64,000 nucleotides of DNA from Phlyctochytrium arcticum. Taxonomy: Eukaryota > Chytridiomycota > Chytridiomycetes > Chytridiales > Chytridiaceae. Position numbers and translations under genes: made by a program. The stretch covers positions 124,001 through 188,000 of the forward strand of contig JAHLKI010000012.1 in assembly GCA_025602905.1 (NCBI GenBank), in the 5' to 3' direction. Positions 33,306-44,405 of the stretch are shown here, piece by piece. The first letter of the stretch is position 1. Each line of letters opens with the position of its first letter. The notes under the pieces were generated by a model. That model did no database searches. It was not told the DNA's origin and worked only from the letters and a program-made list of their open reading frames with translations.

Positions 33306-36055
33306 ATGGATGATCTGGGCGACCTGGCGTGGAAGTCGGCCGGTCTGGCCCAAAAACCAAGTGCGACAAACCGTGCCAATACACCTCTCAGCCAGCTGTC
33401 GGGAGGAACTCGTTCGGGTACTAGCACACCGGGAATAGCAACCCCCGTCTCATTCTCTCCCGCATCTACTCCTCGCATGGCCTCTGCAACACCTGCCTTC
33501 ATGCCGTCGCAAAAGCTCTCGCCGCAACAGTTTCCGGCCTACCAGCCGCCGCAACAGCACCAGTCGCAATCGCAATACATGGGCGGCAATAGCCGGCCTG
33601 GGGCAAACGGAACAGTCTCGGGATCGTCTGTTGGGGGTCTGAGGACGCCGGCTGCAGCAGAAACCCATAGCAGATCAACATCTCCGGGCCCGCAAGTCGC
33701 GCTTGGAAGTGGAGCGAAATCTGATGACATTTTTGGAAACCTAGTATCGTTTGGTTCGGGAAATGCTTCAAAACCGCAAAGCTTGGCCGGGATGTCGTTG
33801 GATCAACAGCGTCAAGCCGTGAACCTCCAGCAGCAACAACAACAACAACGCCAACAGCAGCTACAAGCTGGGGCCAGCGCACATCAGCGATCCTTCACAC
33901 CTCCTAGTAGCTTTGGCCTTCAGTCGGCGCAGGCAAACATTGGACAAGCGGCTGCGATACCCAATCCTGCGCTCGACTCATTTTTTGATAATCTTGGCTC
34001 ATCTGCCACTTCCAGCGCTCCTCGAGCGAGTACTACTAGCTCGTCCGCTGCTGCGCAAATCAAATCGCAGAAATCTCCAACGGCCACTCATTTGAATGAC
34101 CTCTTTGGTGGGTCCTCATCTCCTGTTGCTGTATCGAACCCCAGCTCCAAACCCATCAGCCCCTTCTCCAATGTTGTCATCAATGCCAGCAGCTCTACCG
34201 GGAAATCCACTGGCGGGCACAGTCAGTGGGATCTGGATTTTCTGTCCGGGGGCAAATTTCAAAACCCGCCAGTGATGATCCATTCGATATAGCTTACCTG
34301 ACGCAGCCGACAAGTCCAAAAAATACAGAGGCCATTCCCTTCTCCGGAGATGATCACCCCCTCGGGATTCTCTCTCTTCCCGTCTCGGACAAGCCAAAGT
34401 CTCCCCTACCCCCATCGAGTCCGCAGATCAAATCAACTGTTGTCAGTTACTCCACTGAGGATGATTACCCAGATGGGGCTATTGCTCTTCCCATGTCAGA
34501 CAAAGAGAGGCCGATACTTCCACCACGCCCGTCAAATCCACCACATGTACAGAGTCAGCCAGCGGTCAGCAATCGATTTAGCGACGACGATTATGAGCGG
34601 GCTAATTCCGACTCAGAGGACACATATTTCCATGTGTCTACATCAGGTCCTACGAGCCCGCCAAGCAGAGCTGCTACTGTTCTGAGTCATTTTACGGGAG
34701 AGGATAATCCGATTGGCATTCTCTCTCGTTCCGTCACCAACAAGCTAAAGGCTTTTCTGGCCCCATCATCCAACTCTAGTCGAGAAAACCATCAGCCGCC
34801 TGCTGAACCACCATCGAAACCTGCACGCACAATGACACCAAAACAGCAGAGACCCATCAGTCATACCCCACCGCCTCGACGGGTCACCCCGCCACCTCGA
34901 CCTGTAACCCCGCCTCGGCGGGTATCCCCACCTCCACGACCTGTAACTCCCCCTCCACCCGCTGTTACCGCTACTCCAAATCAACTCGCTGATTCTACCG
35001 CACATAAAGAGCGAGGGAACGAATCCTTCAAGCAAGGCCAATTTGCCGAAGCAGAAGCTTCCTATACCGCCGCAATAACCGCCTTGCCCAACGGCCACCT
35101 CGCCCTTATCCCCCTTTACAATAATCGCGCTGCAGCGCGTCTCAAAACGGGACATTACCGTGAAGCTATAGAAGACTGTACAACCGTCCAAGAATTGGAC
35201 AAGAAAGACTTGAAATGCTTACTTCGTCGGGCCACCGCATGGGAGGCCATGGAAAAATGGGAGGGTGCACGGGACGACTACGAACTTATCATGTCTGCTG
35301 ATTCGTCGATTAAGGCGGCTAGCCAAGGTTTGGCGCGATGTCGAAAGGCATTGCAGCCCCCAGGAACCTCGCCGCAAGTCGTAAAGGCTGCACCCCCGCC
35401 AAAGCCAAGCCCGCCAAAACGATCTGCCATGGATGAATTGACTGGATTCGATAATGCCGGGTAAATTTTATTTTTGCGGGACTGCCAACTGTGAACGAGC
35501 GCCTAACGTGTAGTCCTAAAAAGATCATCAGAGAACGCATACGTGACCAACGCAGTGAATGCGGCCGTCCAGAAGCTTCGCGATCAGAATCAAGCCAATG
35601 AAGATGAAGAAAATCTGAAGCTCGCCCTCAAAGATCAAATTGACGACCAGGTACTATTGTTACTTTCAGGCACATTTGACTTGATATTTACGCTCCATGA
35701 ACAGATTAACCGATGGCGCCGTGGCAAGGAAGACAATCTGAGAGCTCTCATCTCGTCGCTCGACTCTATCCTTTGGCCCGAGTTGCAATGGAAAAGCATC
35801 AACTTGGGTGAACTAATTACACCCCAACAAGTTAAAATCAAGTATATGCGTGCCGTCAGTAGAGTCCATCCCGACAAGGTAACGTCGCAACAATAAGAGT
35901 ACTGTTTTTTTGCGAACCCTTTTATCTAATTGCGCGCGACGTTTTTGTAGTTGAGTCAAGACGCATCAGTGGAACATCATCTGATTGCTAGCGCCGTTTT
36001 CAGTACACTTAACAAAGGTTGGGACGCGTTCAAGACCCAGAACGGAATAAGTTGA
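33306..36055 (+). CDS. SWA2: auxilin/Swa2-like clathrin-uncoating J-protein with TPR repeats
   Basis: The first 320 or so codons are Ser/Gln/Pro-rich with QWDLDFLSGG near the end, a likely clathrin/adaptor-binding segment. After 34275 the frame shifts and continues DDPFDIAYL, four copies of a short acidic repeat, a Pro/Arg repeat (PPRPVTPPRRV), a three-TPR domain (AHKERGNESFKQGQFAEAEA; YNNRAAARLKTGHYREAIED) and, after introns at about 35461, 35651 and 35880, a C-terminal J domain (LQWKSINLGELITPQQV; RVHPDK; STLNKGWDAFKTQNG). TPR plus J with HPD is the architecture of Swa2/auxilin, which recruits Hsc70 to strip clathrin from vesicles. The frame change at about 34240-34275 is not explained by a normal intron: a 48-nt or 29-nt excision, an assembly error or a mutation are the options. 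Confidence 0.88.
34340..34744 (+). repeat. four copies of an acidic 18-residue motif in the auxilin-like protein
   Basis: FSGDDHPLGILSLPVSDK (34340), YSTEDDYPDGAIALPMSDK (34448), FSDDDYERANSD (about 34577, truncated) and FTGEDNPIGILSRSVTNK (about 34691) share F/Y-x-x-[DE]-D-x-P-x-G-I-[LA]-x-x-[PS]-[VM]-[ST]-[DN]-K. Spacing is about 105-130 nt. The degenerate spacing suggests old duplications or linear motifs for a common partner. Confidence 0.6.
34864..34977 (+). repeat. proline/arginine repeat in the auxilin-like protein
   Basis: The coding sequence repeats PPPRRVTPP / PPRPVTPP / PRRVSPP units five times just before the TPR domain, with matching DNA repeats (CGACCTGTAACTCC-like). Probably an SH3- or EVH1-type ligand region. 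Confidence 0.75.
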
Positions 36056-36505
36056 ACCTTGAAATTAGATGGTTGAATGTTCTTTTTTTTTGTATCTAGT
36101 GTTTGAAATTCTATACATTCTTCAAAGGCGAAAACAGACGTAGGAAGCAAAAGTTTATAGGACAATACAGAGGTTGACACGATGTATAAGAATTCCAAAT
36201 CGGGGGTTGGGCGGGGAGAACTGTCAACGGGTGAGCAGTGAGTACTCCCGCGTGTAGCTGTCTTGGACGACCAATTGTCCGTCCTGAGCTGCGTAGAGTC
36301 TCATATAGTAGGTGAGAGGAAGTAAGGGATCCAGCGAGTCCCATGTGGGCCCAGGAACGGCAAATCTGTGTGACTTCCGTTCGAATGGGCGGTCCACACC
36401 GTGCACTGCCCACTGATGACCGAGTAAAGATCGGTCGCTGGCTGCTAAAGAGCAGGAATTGGAGTGCGAGCAGGTCAAACTCGTGCCTGCACTGCGCCAA
36501 GTATT
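36056..36505. other. convergent intergenic region
   Basis: About 450 bp between the auxilin-like and SMG6-like 3' ends. No gene was seen. Confidence 0.6.
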
Positions 36506-39478
36506 CTAACTCTTGGGTCCCTTTTTCGGAGATTGTACTTGAGCGAGCGAAGCCATTACCCGCGACAATTTATCCAGAACAGGAATCCCCCTAGCCCGCG
36601 CCTTGAGCTTCATATTCACGTCCTCCGTGACAAGCACCACAGAGTGTCCGGATGAAGGCACACCATTCGCATCCGCCAATGCCACTACTGCCTTGGGGTT
36701 GGTGTTGAACGCACAACAACTGATAATGACATCGTCATTGTTGCGACGGCGGCCGTCCCGTTTATCGGATTCAGAGTTTGGGCCCGTCTTTTCATACGTA
36801 CTCCAGTTCTCGGTGCGTACTCGCAAATCCGGTAAAATGTTGCCTCTACTCGTGATTAATTTCAACCAGGGTTTTCGTTTCTTGAGCGTTTGATTCGTGT
36901 TCTTCGACACACCATCGCCGAATTCCCCTTCAAAGTACTGTATCGCAGCCTGCGCTTGCCGGCCTTTTAAATCGTCGCCAACTTTGAGACCGTCAAGCTC
37001 AGTAATGACAACAAGGGGGATATTGATGGTGTAAAGACCGGACGCAACGATTTTTTCCAGATCCGCCAAACGATGTAAGCAAATATTGGTGTCAAATACG
37101 ATCGTCGTCAATCCTGGCGTAATTCGCGCTTCGGAATGTGATTTAGAGGGTCGTGTACCGGATTTGTGTGTATGCGGTCGAGCAGCTCGTTCCTGGGAGG
37201 TAATTGTACCGTGTAACTTGCTGCGGAGGTCCTTCAGTTCTTGGACCGCCGAGTCAGTCTCGTCAATATCATCATCGGTAGACCCTGAACCGGACGCAGA
37301 ATCATAGCTGCTGTTGACATCGGCTGGTGAACGGCGCGTGCTTTCAAGGGCCCAAGGTTGGAACTCCATCTCCTCTTCTTCATTGGAAGCACCCGGCAGC
37401 GGAAGAGGCGGAGTGTCTGCTTTTGCCTCTGCAACAGTTTCATCAAGCGTCAATTTCTCGAGTGCGGCAGAGACGTTGTCTGCTGCAGGTTTTGGTTCGG
37501 CGGTACCCCACTTTTGGTAAACAAATGATTTCTTCTCTACATCGTAGTCCACTAGCGGGATTTTGTCGCCCAGCGCGATAACTGATTCTAAGACTTTCCG
37601 GACTCGAAGAGACTTTATTCGCGAATCAGATTGAGTCATGCGGACACGGCCATCCTCGGCGAGATGGTGCTCCATAAACTGCTTGACTTTAGCACTACCG
37701 TGAACGACCGAGTAATTTTCCCCGCCCACCGCAATACAATCATCGAGAAGGTATTCCAAGGGACGCTTGGAATTGTAGTTCTTCATACCCTGCGAACCGC
37801 GCAACTCCCATTCTTCCGGTAGGTGTGGCACCGACGGTAGGGCTTTCCGCAGTCCAGACAGTAAGACCTTATCATGCTCGGCAAGAAGGCGCGCCAAGCC
37901 ATTACACAGGTTTGCCAGTGATGACCAGATTCGTGCATACTTTGAAACAGTGATGTACTTGCTGGCGGTCTCATGGGTGGCTGCAAACCACGAAAGAACC
38001 ACACCAATGTATAAGATACCAGCAGTGGTGGTAGGCTTATCCTCATCAAAATTGGGTCCCGTCACATCGTCTTCATTCTGCCCGTCGTAAGCTTGGTGCA
38101 TAGCCGCCATCTGCTCCTTGATGGCCATGTCCAACAAATGAAAAGCAATCCCGTACGTTTGCTCGATAATGAGGTTCGTGTTCGCATTTTCCTTTGCGAT
38201 TTCGCTGGCCAAGGTGAGAACGCTCATGTTCACAGAAGCGAGTTGCAACCATGTCCATAGGTTGGCATCTGTAGCCTCCCTGAGCGAGGGAGCTGCCTGC
38301 GCAAACTGGGTGACAAAATCTGCAAATACGGCTGGATAGCGTTCTAAACTGATGCGAGTCACATTCATCTCCTGCAGTCGGATAAACAGCTTGACCGAGG
38401 TACCGACCGCAGATGCGTCTTTCGAGGCTTCTTTTGTCGTCTTTGATTTGCTGGCAGCTGCATTGCGGGCCCCGCCTCGCCTAGGGGTCACAAATCCAGA
38501 TTGCTCAAGCTGCTTTCGGTTCAGATTGAAAAGAAAGGTCACCGAATCTTTTGCACCCACGAAGGGGTGATCACCCGTTAGACTGCGAAGATAGTAATGG
38601 AGTCCATCCAAATGACGATCCTCGTACATTGCGGTGATGGCAAGTTGATTGCAATAGAGCCCTATTGTTTCGATTAGCCTCGATTCACAGATTCACAGTA
38701 AAGAGCAAAGAGACGTACCATTGAACGGAGAAATAATCGACGCTTCCTTGTAAAGCTTCTGCACCATGCTCCAGTCTCTGTTTTCCTTGATGTCACATAA
38801 ATGAAGATTCTGGTACCGAGACAAATCCCCCATGTAGTTTAACGTGCGATGCCAGGTCACAGCTCCATTGTGGTAATACCAGTTTTTTGGCGGAGTACCC
38901 TGAGACTGTACTATATCCAACAACGCGTTGTCCTGTCGTGCCTGCATGCCAAGGAGCACGCGTTCATACAGGTCTTCAGCGGATTCTACAAATTCTACCC
39001 AAGCAGAATCCACTGGCTCCTCCAAACGACCCGCGCATGCCTGGAGGTTTGCTCGAAGAGTGACGATGCCCGGATAGAGGGCTGAGCGCCAAAGACGCGC
39101 TTCCAAATCATACTTTTGCGCCAGTTGATGATCAAAAATGATGATTTCCGCATACAGTTGGGCAAGTGAAAGATGATCCCGAGTGCATCTCAGAATGGCT
39201 TCTTGAGAAAAATCTTCTCGTGATACAAGTCGAGGCCCCCGGCATCCTGGTGCGCTGAGCGGTTCGACTTTGCATATGATTTTGTAAAGTTGCTTAATCT
39301 CCTCGAGTGAACGTGTAGTTGTGTCGGATAAGTCAATCTTATGCTTCTCCAAAGCTCTTTCAATCACGTCTGCAACACTCGCAACGTCTGGACTGTCGGA
39401 GATGGGTTTTCCGCGAGAAACTATAGCTCGTTGTGGAGATCGGGATGGTACGGCGCGCGTTGCCGTCGATTCACTCAT
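36506..39478 (-). CDS. SMG6: SMG6/EST1A-like protein with C-terminal PIN nuclease domain
   Basis: Two exons (38719-39478, 36506-38661; 57-nt intron) give 971 residues, starting MSESTATRAVPSRSP. The frame is open for 39 more codons upstream but has no ATG there. The N-terminal half is the EST1/14-3-3-like TPR region: EIIIFDHQLAQKYDLEARLW, HRTLNYMGDLSRYQNLH, SPFNGLYCNQLAITAMYEDR and LDGLHYYLRSL. After a Ser/Glu-rich linker the PIN domain starts with IVFDTNICLHRLADLEK, continues VVITELDGLKVGDDLKG and ends VLVTEDVNMKLKARARGIPV. The acidic catalytic residues are in place, so this should be the endonuclease that cuts mRNAs in nonsense-mediated decay, with possible telomerase-associated roles as in EST1A. 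Compared with human SMG6 (about 1400 residues) the disordered N-terminus is missing. Confidence 0.92.
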
Positions 39479-39818
39479 GCACTGAGGGACACAAACGTAG
39501 TTGAGGAAGTTTTTGACAGATAAATCGAGAGCAATATGGTCGAGTCCAAAGACAGCGTAAAAGTCCTTTCGCAGTTGAGTTTCCAGTTTGTACAATGCAA
39601 AAACTCCGAAGGTGGGGCAGAACTACTTCTTGAAATGTCATCAGGCTGCCGCTGCCGGGAAGCTACTAAGCCACTGCTGGCTGACATTTGCGCAGTTGCC
39701 ACCATTTCATCCCAATAACAGTCTTTATACGAAGGACAAAAGGCTCAATATATATAGAAATTGTCTGCAGCTATTCTGCTTCATGTAAATTTGACAGAGC
39801 CACCAATCAACCCATCTT
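39479..39818. other. short intergenic region
   Basis: About 340 bp between the SMG6-like start and the Chs5-like stop (both minus strand). The SMG6 frame stays open here to about 39595, but with no ATG and no acceptor I could support. Confidence 0.5.
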
Positions 39819-40775
39819 TTACCGGTCCTGACTGCTACGAACTGGGGTGGGATTGCTGACATAGAAGGCCGTAGCCGGCTGAATTTTCCCCTGCTGGATG
39901 CAAGCTCGCAAGAACTCCGGGCTAACAATTGGGATATTCCACTCTACAGCCTTTTCGTACTTTGGCCCTCGTGGCACAGTGCATACCAGATGTGTGTTTT
40001 CCACGGTCAAGTCATCAGTGTGCTTGGCTCCCATCTCCGTAACCAGCTCCAGCAATGAGTCGATATCATCAGGATTGTCCAGAGTGCCGAACGTCACATT
40101 TATGCCGGTAAGGTTATCCATCGTGTGGGTCTTTACCATGATCCGATTACTTTCCAGGCTGCCAGCTGATGTCCGGGCCACCACCCAGACCTCGTATTCA
40201 GCGTTGACATCCAACCCCGACAACTTGGCCGTGGTTGCTGTCTTGGGTGTATTGAGATTTAACTTGATGCCATTTTTGTAGACATCAATGGATCGCAAGT
40301 CGGCAGTGTGCAGAGCGAGAGGCGCCCATTGTATGGTCGACGAAGTTTGGGTCGTGGATTTGACGGAGATGACGGGTGCCTCGGGCGGCTGCGAAAAGGT
40401 CAAGTAGATTTCCTCTTGAAGGTTGAGAAACTCTTCTTGTTGCTTTTGCTCTTCTTCATGATTTCGCTCAATGGTCAGAGTCAATATTGACCCCGTTTTA
40501 ACGCCATCCTAACGAGGCGGGAAATTAGACCAATGATACCATGGGTGACCTGAGGATTGAATACATACTGGCAGGATCTGAGCAGGGAACTCGACGGTAT
40601 GGTGGTGTGGTGAAAGAAGGATGGCAACCCCCGCGTCAATCTTCCCAATTGTAAACTGACATCCATCGGATCGAAGTGGTCAGTTCAAGGCTTGGAGGAA
40701 AAAGAACACACACGAAAAGTGCGTATAGCCTTGTCTAAATATGCCTACCTGGACAGAAGAAACCTCTTGTAGCAT
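39819..40775 (-). CDS. CHS5: Chs5-like exomer scaffold protein (FN3-BRCT), short form
   Basis: Three exons (40749-40775, 40569-40655, 39819-40508) give 267 residues. After MLQEVSSV comes QFTIGKIDAGVAILLSPHHH, EFPAQILPDGVKTGSIL and a Glu/Gln helix, the N-terminal dimerisation region of Chs5. Then comes an FN3 domain (PPEAPVISVKSTTQTSS; YEVWVVARTSAGS) and a BRCT domain (NLTGINVTFGTLDNPDDI; WNIPIVSPEFLRACIQQGK). Chs5 is the core of exomer, the trans-Golgi adaptor that sends chitin synthase to the cell surface. The protein stops just after BRCT: the long Lys/Glu-rich C-terminus of yeast Chs5 (671 residues) is absent. The first exon is only 27 nt and was placed from phase and family match. Confidence 0.9.
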
Positions 40776-41103
40776 GTTGATTGACCTTCTCGCGTTCGGA
40801 TGGAGATCTACACCCAGAATTCGCCCCCACTGATTCTTCTCCGTTTCGAAATACGACACCAGATACGGCACTAGGAAGTGGAACTACGCGGGAACTCAAG
40901 TAGCGAGATCTTCCTGTCGTCAATTGTTGGATGGATGGAAATGCTGCGCACTCCGGCATTACCTTATCATGGAGCTAAGCCACTCCGACCAGTACTTGTA
41001 TAGGATTAGATCGTTCTCTGTAAGAAAAGTAACAATATAGATCCATGCAAAATGGTAGCACCACCGACCAATTGAGCAGCCTCAGAGACCCCGAGAACTT
41101 TTA

Positions 41104-41289
41104 GTGACCATGTCCTCCAACAAGATGGATGGACTCAGCGAGCCCCACAGTGACATTCCCAATGCGGAAGAACTCAGAGACAAATTGGTAAAGGAAGACA
41201 CCCAAGACAATGCAGAAGAGAAAGAGACCCAGCGACCCAACGAAACCAGAACCTCCGGAGCTACCCTCAAGAACACTTTTACGATTTGA
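41104..41289 (+). pseudogene. gag N-terminal fragment of the copia element
   Basis: A 61-residue hydrophilic frame, Glu/Lys/Thr-rich, beginning MTMSSNKMDGLSEP just after the putative primer binding site. Its position fits the start of Gag. It ends at a TGA and is followed by stops before the next frame, so it is broken. No zinc knuckle is present. Confidence 0.4.
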
Positions 41290-41384
41290 AAGTGCAGCTG
41301 CTAAGGAACATGGCCACCTGGACAGCAGCCCAAAAACAAGACGTAGTAGACGCAATTGAGCAAGCTTAAACGGACCAAGAGAAC

Positions 41385-41750
41385 TTGAGTGCTGAGTTGG
41401 ATGACGTGGAGAGAGAAAGAGATGAATTGGTGGACAAGACCGCCCACCAAGCCGTCGAATTGAACCGTATGAGAAAACTCTTGAAGGAGTCGGAAGAAAA
41501 TGTGGCATTACTGAAGGACAGACAGCGCCATCTGGATGTTCAAAGCTTTCATTTGGATGTCCACTATCACAGCTTGAGAGAATGGGTGAAAGAAGGCGCC
41601 GTCGAATTAGCAAGAATTGACACGCAGGACCAAGTTGCGGACATTCTAACAAAACTATTACCAGGACCAAAGTTCAATGAGTTCAAGTGGGCTATGGGCA
41701 CTCGCGGAGACTCGATGTTGAAGCCAAGGAGGGTAGTTACCCTTAGATAG
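41385..41750 (+). pseudogene. gag coiled coil fused to the RNase H C-terminus of copia Pol
   Basis: The first half is a coiled coil (SAELDDVERERDELVDK; LNRMRKLLKESEENVALLKD). From HLDVHYHSLREWVKEGAVEL through DTQDQVADILTKLLPGPKF it matches the end of Ty1/copia polyproteins (KHIDIRYHFIRE...DQLADILTK.L). The join removes everything from the late Gag to most of RNase H without breaking the frame, so this is a deletion derivative rather than random decay. It may be a non-autonomous form mobilised in trans. No complete enzyme is encoded. Confidence 0.7.
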
Positions 41751-42292
41751 CGATTCGGACAGGCTGCACTACATAGAAGACTTTGAGAGTAGGAAAGAAG
41801 GCGAACGCATCAATGACGGAGTACACAGCAAGGGAGGGTGTTGGATGGATGGAAATGCTCCCGATTCAACACAGCGCGCGGTCCATATTTCAGGTGGCTG
41901 TGCGACTGTACGATTCCTAGCCCGACTGTACCGTACGATTCCTAGTCACGTCCGCGTTCATGACTCAGCTTACTAAAGCCTCTGGTGATATTACCCGAGA
42001 CATGGTATATATACAAGGTGCCTCAGGTATACAGAAAGTCTAATCTACTCTTTAGTCTCTTTTATATGGGCAGCCTCGACCTCAATTTCGGCCGCTCACA
42101 TCCCTCCGACATCGTTCCCATTCTACCATCAATCCGGATTTATTACCACAACGGGATGTGGCCTACCAGTCTTCACCAGTACTAGTTGGATATAATTGAT
42201 TGAGAAGGATGTAAATAAATTAAGTTGGGAATGTAACGATATATGATGCTATACGGTCCATGTACAGTATTAGGGTGTGTGAGCAAGTCTGT

Positions 42293-43594
42293 TCAGAAGG
42301 ATGTCTTCCTAGATAACAGAGCCGGCCCCAAGCGCCGTTGAGCCAATGTCAGAGGAGGCAACTTGCGGGCCCGCCGCAAGAAGCTGCCAAACCACTTGAT
42401 CTTTTTGCATGCCTGAGAGAAGGCAGCGTCCGAGACTGATAGATTGAGCAATCCAAGGATGGGGTCCCTAAAGGTACAGAACTGTCCGTTTGTGATGTCG
42501 CCGTTTGATGAATTGGCGTACTTGTGTGTCAAGAGAACGTTCCCGGCTAGGCGAAGACAGCGAATGAATTGGATCGGAAGCTTTTTGCGGCATGGTTTAC
42601 TGCCGGTTCGCAAGGCCTGGCGCCTACATACCCGGGACAGGTAGATCAAACTTAGAACGAGTTGCGGTAACGAGACTGGAATCGAGCTCAGCACCAGCCG
42701 GACCCAGCGAGTGCCACGGGCATCCATTTGAGCTGGCGAGAAGGCATGGCGTGCACTGGCGGAGCTGTGACGGTCAGAGGGAAGGTCCTCGCGCGGAAGT
42801 TCGTTTGGAGTTGACCCCGCGGCCAGCCTGATCAGCATCCAGACAAGATGGGCCAGATTGGGAAGGGGTGCTGGAATGCCGCCAACCTTGAGGTGGGCGG
42901 GTATTCGACAAGAAGGGTCCGGCATAGCCATAGGCAGTCGTGCATTGGAGGCAGGGTCCAGCATTGCGGGGTAGTAAGGGTTACAGGGAGTGTATTGGGG
43001 TGTCAGGAAAGGAAGTCCGCTGAAGCGATTTGAATAGACTACATCTGCAGTGGTACCGAGCTGGGGGTCTGTTCTATTTCTACAAATGCGCAAACTACAT
43101 TTTCTCGTCGCGAATGTCTTGGCAAAGCCGTCAGGAACGCCAAGACGTTTCGGGTCGAAACTCCGCGCATGACTGTGCCGCTTGCCGAGAATTTGGCCAA
43201 ATTGGAAATCTGGGAATTGCCTCGCGTTGTCGTCGCGCGTCTCACGCGTAAGAACCATCCAGATCCCGGAGACGGACGATCTACCGCAACATGATCGACC
43301 CGGCCAACGATTATAGCATCGAGTTAAACTGGACCCGGTATGGAAGAGACGAAGGAATTCCAGCCCACGAGGAAAATGATTTGCCCACTCATGAATCCGC
43401 CAAAGCAAACTATTCGACAAGATGGCAACCTCTGTTTCCATTTCCGGACCATCCTGTGAGGAACGTACGCCATTTTTTTGCGGGCCGTGCTGGGCCAAAG
43501 CACAGGATGAAAGGAAGCATGCCGGACGGGCCGCCGGAGGACTTTTCTTCCGACACCGGAATGGAACTGGAGGCGGACCGAAGACTTCCTGCAC
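42293..43594 (-). CDS. long open frame of uncertain coding status
   Basis: The minus strand is open for 433 codons; the first true ATG I would accept is at about 43264 (MVLTRETRDDNARQF), giving about 323 residues. The C-terminal part contains hydrophobic segments (LAHLVWMLIRLAAG and RWVRLVLSSIPVSLPQLVLS), basic stretches and ends RRLGPALLSRKTSF. No family is recognised; the hydrophobic helices suggest a membrane-associated protein. A 127-codon plus-strand frame overlaps its 5' part (43291-43674), and both cannot be well explained together. The locus lies beside a retroelement and could be a young or decaying gene. Low confidence on product, moderate on there being a gene. Confidence 0.35.
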   Translation of the reverse strand: MQEVFGPPPVPFRCRKKSPPAARPACFLSSCALAQHGPQKNGVRSSQDGPEMETEVAILSNSLLWRIHEWANHFPRGLEFLRLFHTGSSLTRCYNRWPGRSCCGRSSVSGIWMVLTRETRDDNARQFPDFQFGQILGKRHSHARSFDPKRLGVPDGFAKTFATRKCSLRICRNRTDPQLGTTADVVYSNRFSGLPFLTPQYTPCNPYYPAMLDPASNARLPMAMPDPSCRIPAHLKVGGIPAPLPNLAHLVWMLIRLAAGSTPNELPREDLPSDRHSSASARHAFSPAQMDARGTRWVRLVLSSIPVSLPQLVLSLIYLSRVCRRQALRTGSKPCRKKLPIQFIRCLRLAGNVLLTHKYANSSNGDITNGQFCTFRDPILGLLNLSVSDAAFSQACKKIKWFGSFLRRARKLPPLTLAQRRLGPALLSRKTSF

Positions 43595-43699
43595 TGATTG
43601 AAACGACTTTCAACTGGAGCGTCGTTTTGAAGTTTGATCAGGAGGAGGGCAAGTGGCAGCCGCAGCTGGGATAGGACTTGGTCTCCGTGCCGAGCCATT

Positions 43700-44405
43700 C
43701 AACAAACCCGTTTTGGAAAAGTTCATCGCCAGAAGGTCGCAGCCCAGCAGCTTTCCACGAATCAATCATCCGCCACACAATTCCTGTCCTGCACGGACAT
43801 CCACACAATTGAAGTATAGTGGGACAAAGAGGAATATCGTTGCTGCCCCAAATTTTCCTGCAGGGGGACGGAATTAGCTGACGGTCAAACCCACCTCGAC
43901 AGCCTGACCTGTCTCAAACCCTCTAATGTCTCCTCTTCGGCGGATTTGCCAATCAGAATGTGGACGACTAGTTGCACCGCATTGACCTACTGCGCTCTCT
44001 CAACAACTTGCCCGACTTCCGCATAGTCCGCATGCTCCTTACCATGATGTAACAAGTCGACTGCGCATCACACTTGTTAGTTTCAGAACGCGTCGCGTCG
44101 CGCTACGCGTCCGCGCACTCCCAGCCAATCCCCGTCGTGCTCTTTTCTTTCCTTGTACATAGCATATAGCCAGCATAGACAGTCTTCCCCCCGTAACCTA
44201 GACCGAGAACTGTACTTGACCATTTGTACATTACACTGAACAACGTTACTACTGTCCTATGGAAACCTGTCCCTGCTAGCCTTGTTATACATGATCACGT
44301 ACGACTTTCCCGCCTATACCTGGCTGTTTACGCTGGACTCCTGTGGAATAGTTTTATGATATTGTTCAGCAAACCAAGCTTACTACTACGACGCTCCGCT
44401 TAAAA
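43700..44405. other. intergenic region
   Basis: About 700 bp without a supported gene, between the uncertain frame and the OB-fold-like locus. No repeats or RNAs were seen. Confidence 0.5.

Larger units (their letters stand above)
40925..42180 (+). mobile_element. Ty1/copia retrotransposon, internally deleted, with divergent LTR ends
   Basis: TGTTGGATGGATGGAAATGCT occurs at 40925 and again at 41839, the second directly after a purine tract (AGCAAGGGAGGG), as expected of polypurine tract plus 3' LTR. Near 41050 the stretch TGGTAGCACC resembles an initiator-Met primer binding site. Between lie two frames: 41104-41289 and 41385-41750 (annotated separately). The 3' LTR region has a TATA box (about 42006) and CCAGTACTAG near its presumed end (about 42180). 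The 5' copy shares only its first 21 bp and a CCAGTACT segment, so it looks internally deleted. Integrase, protease and reverse transcriptase are missing. Classification rests on the RNase H-end motif and terminal sequences; exact ends are inferred. Confidence 0.65.
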
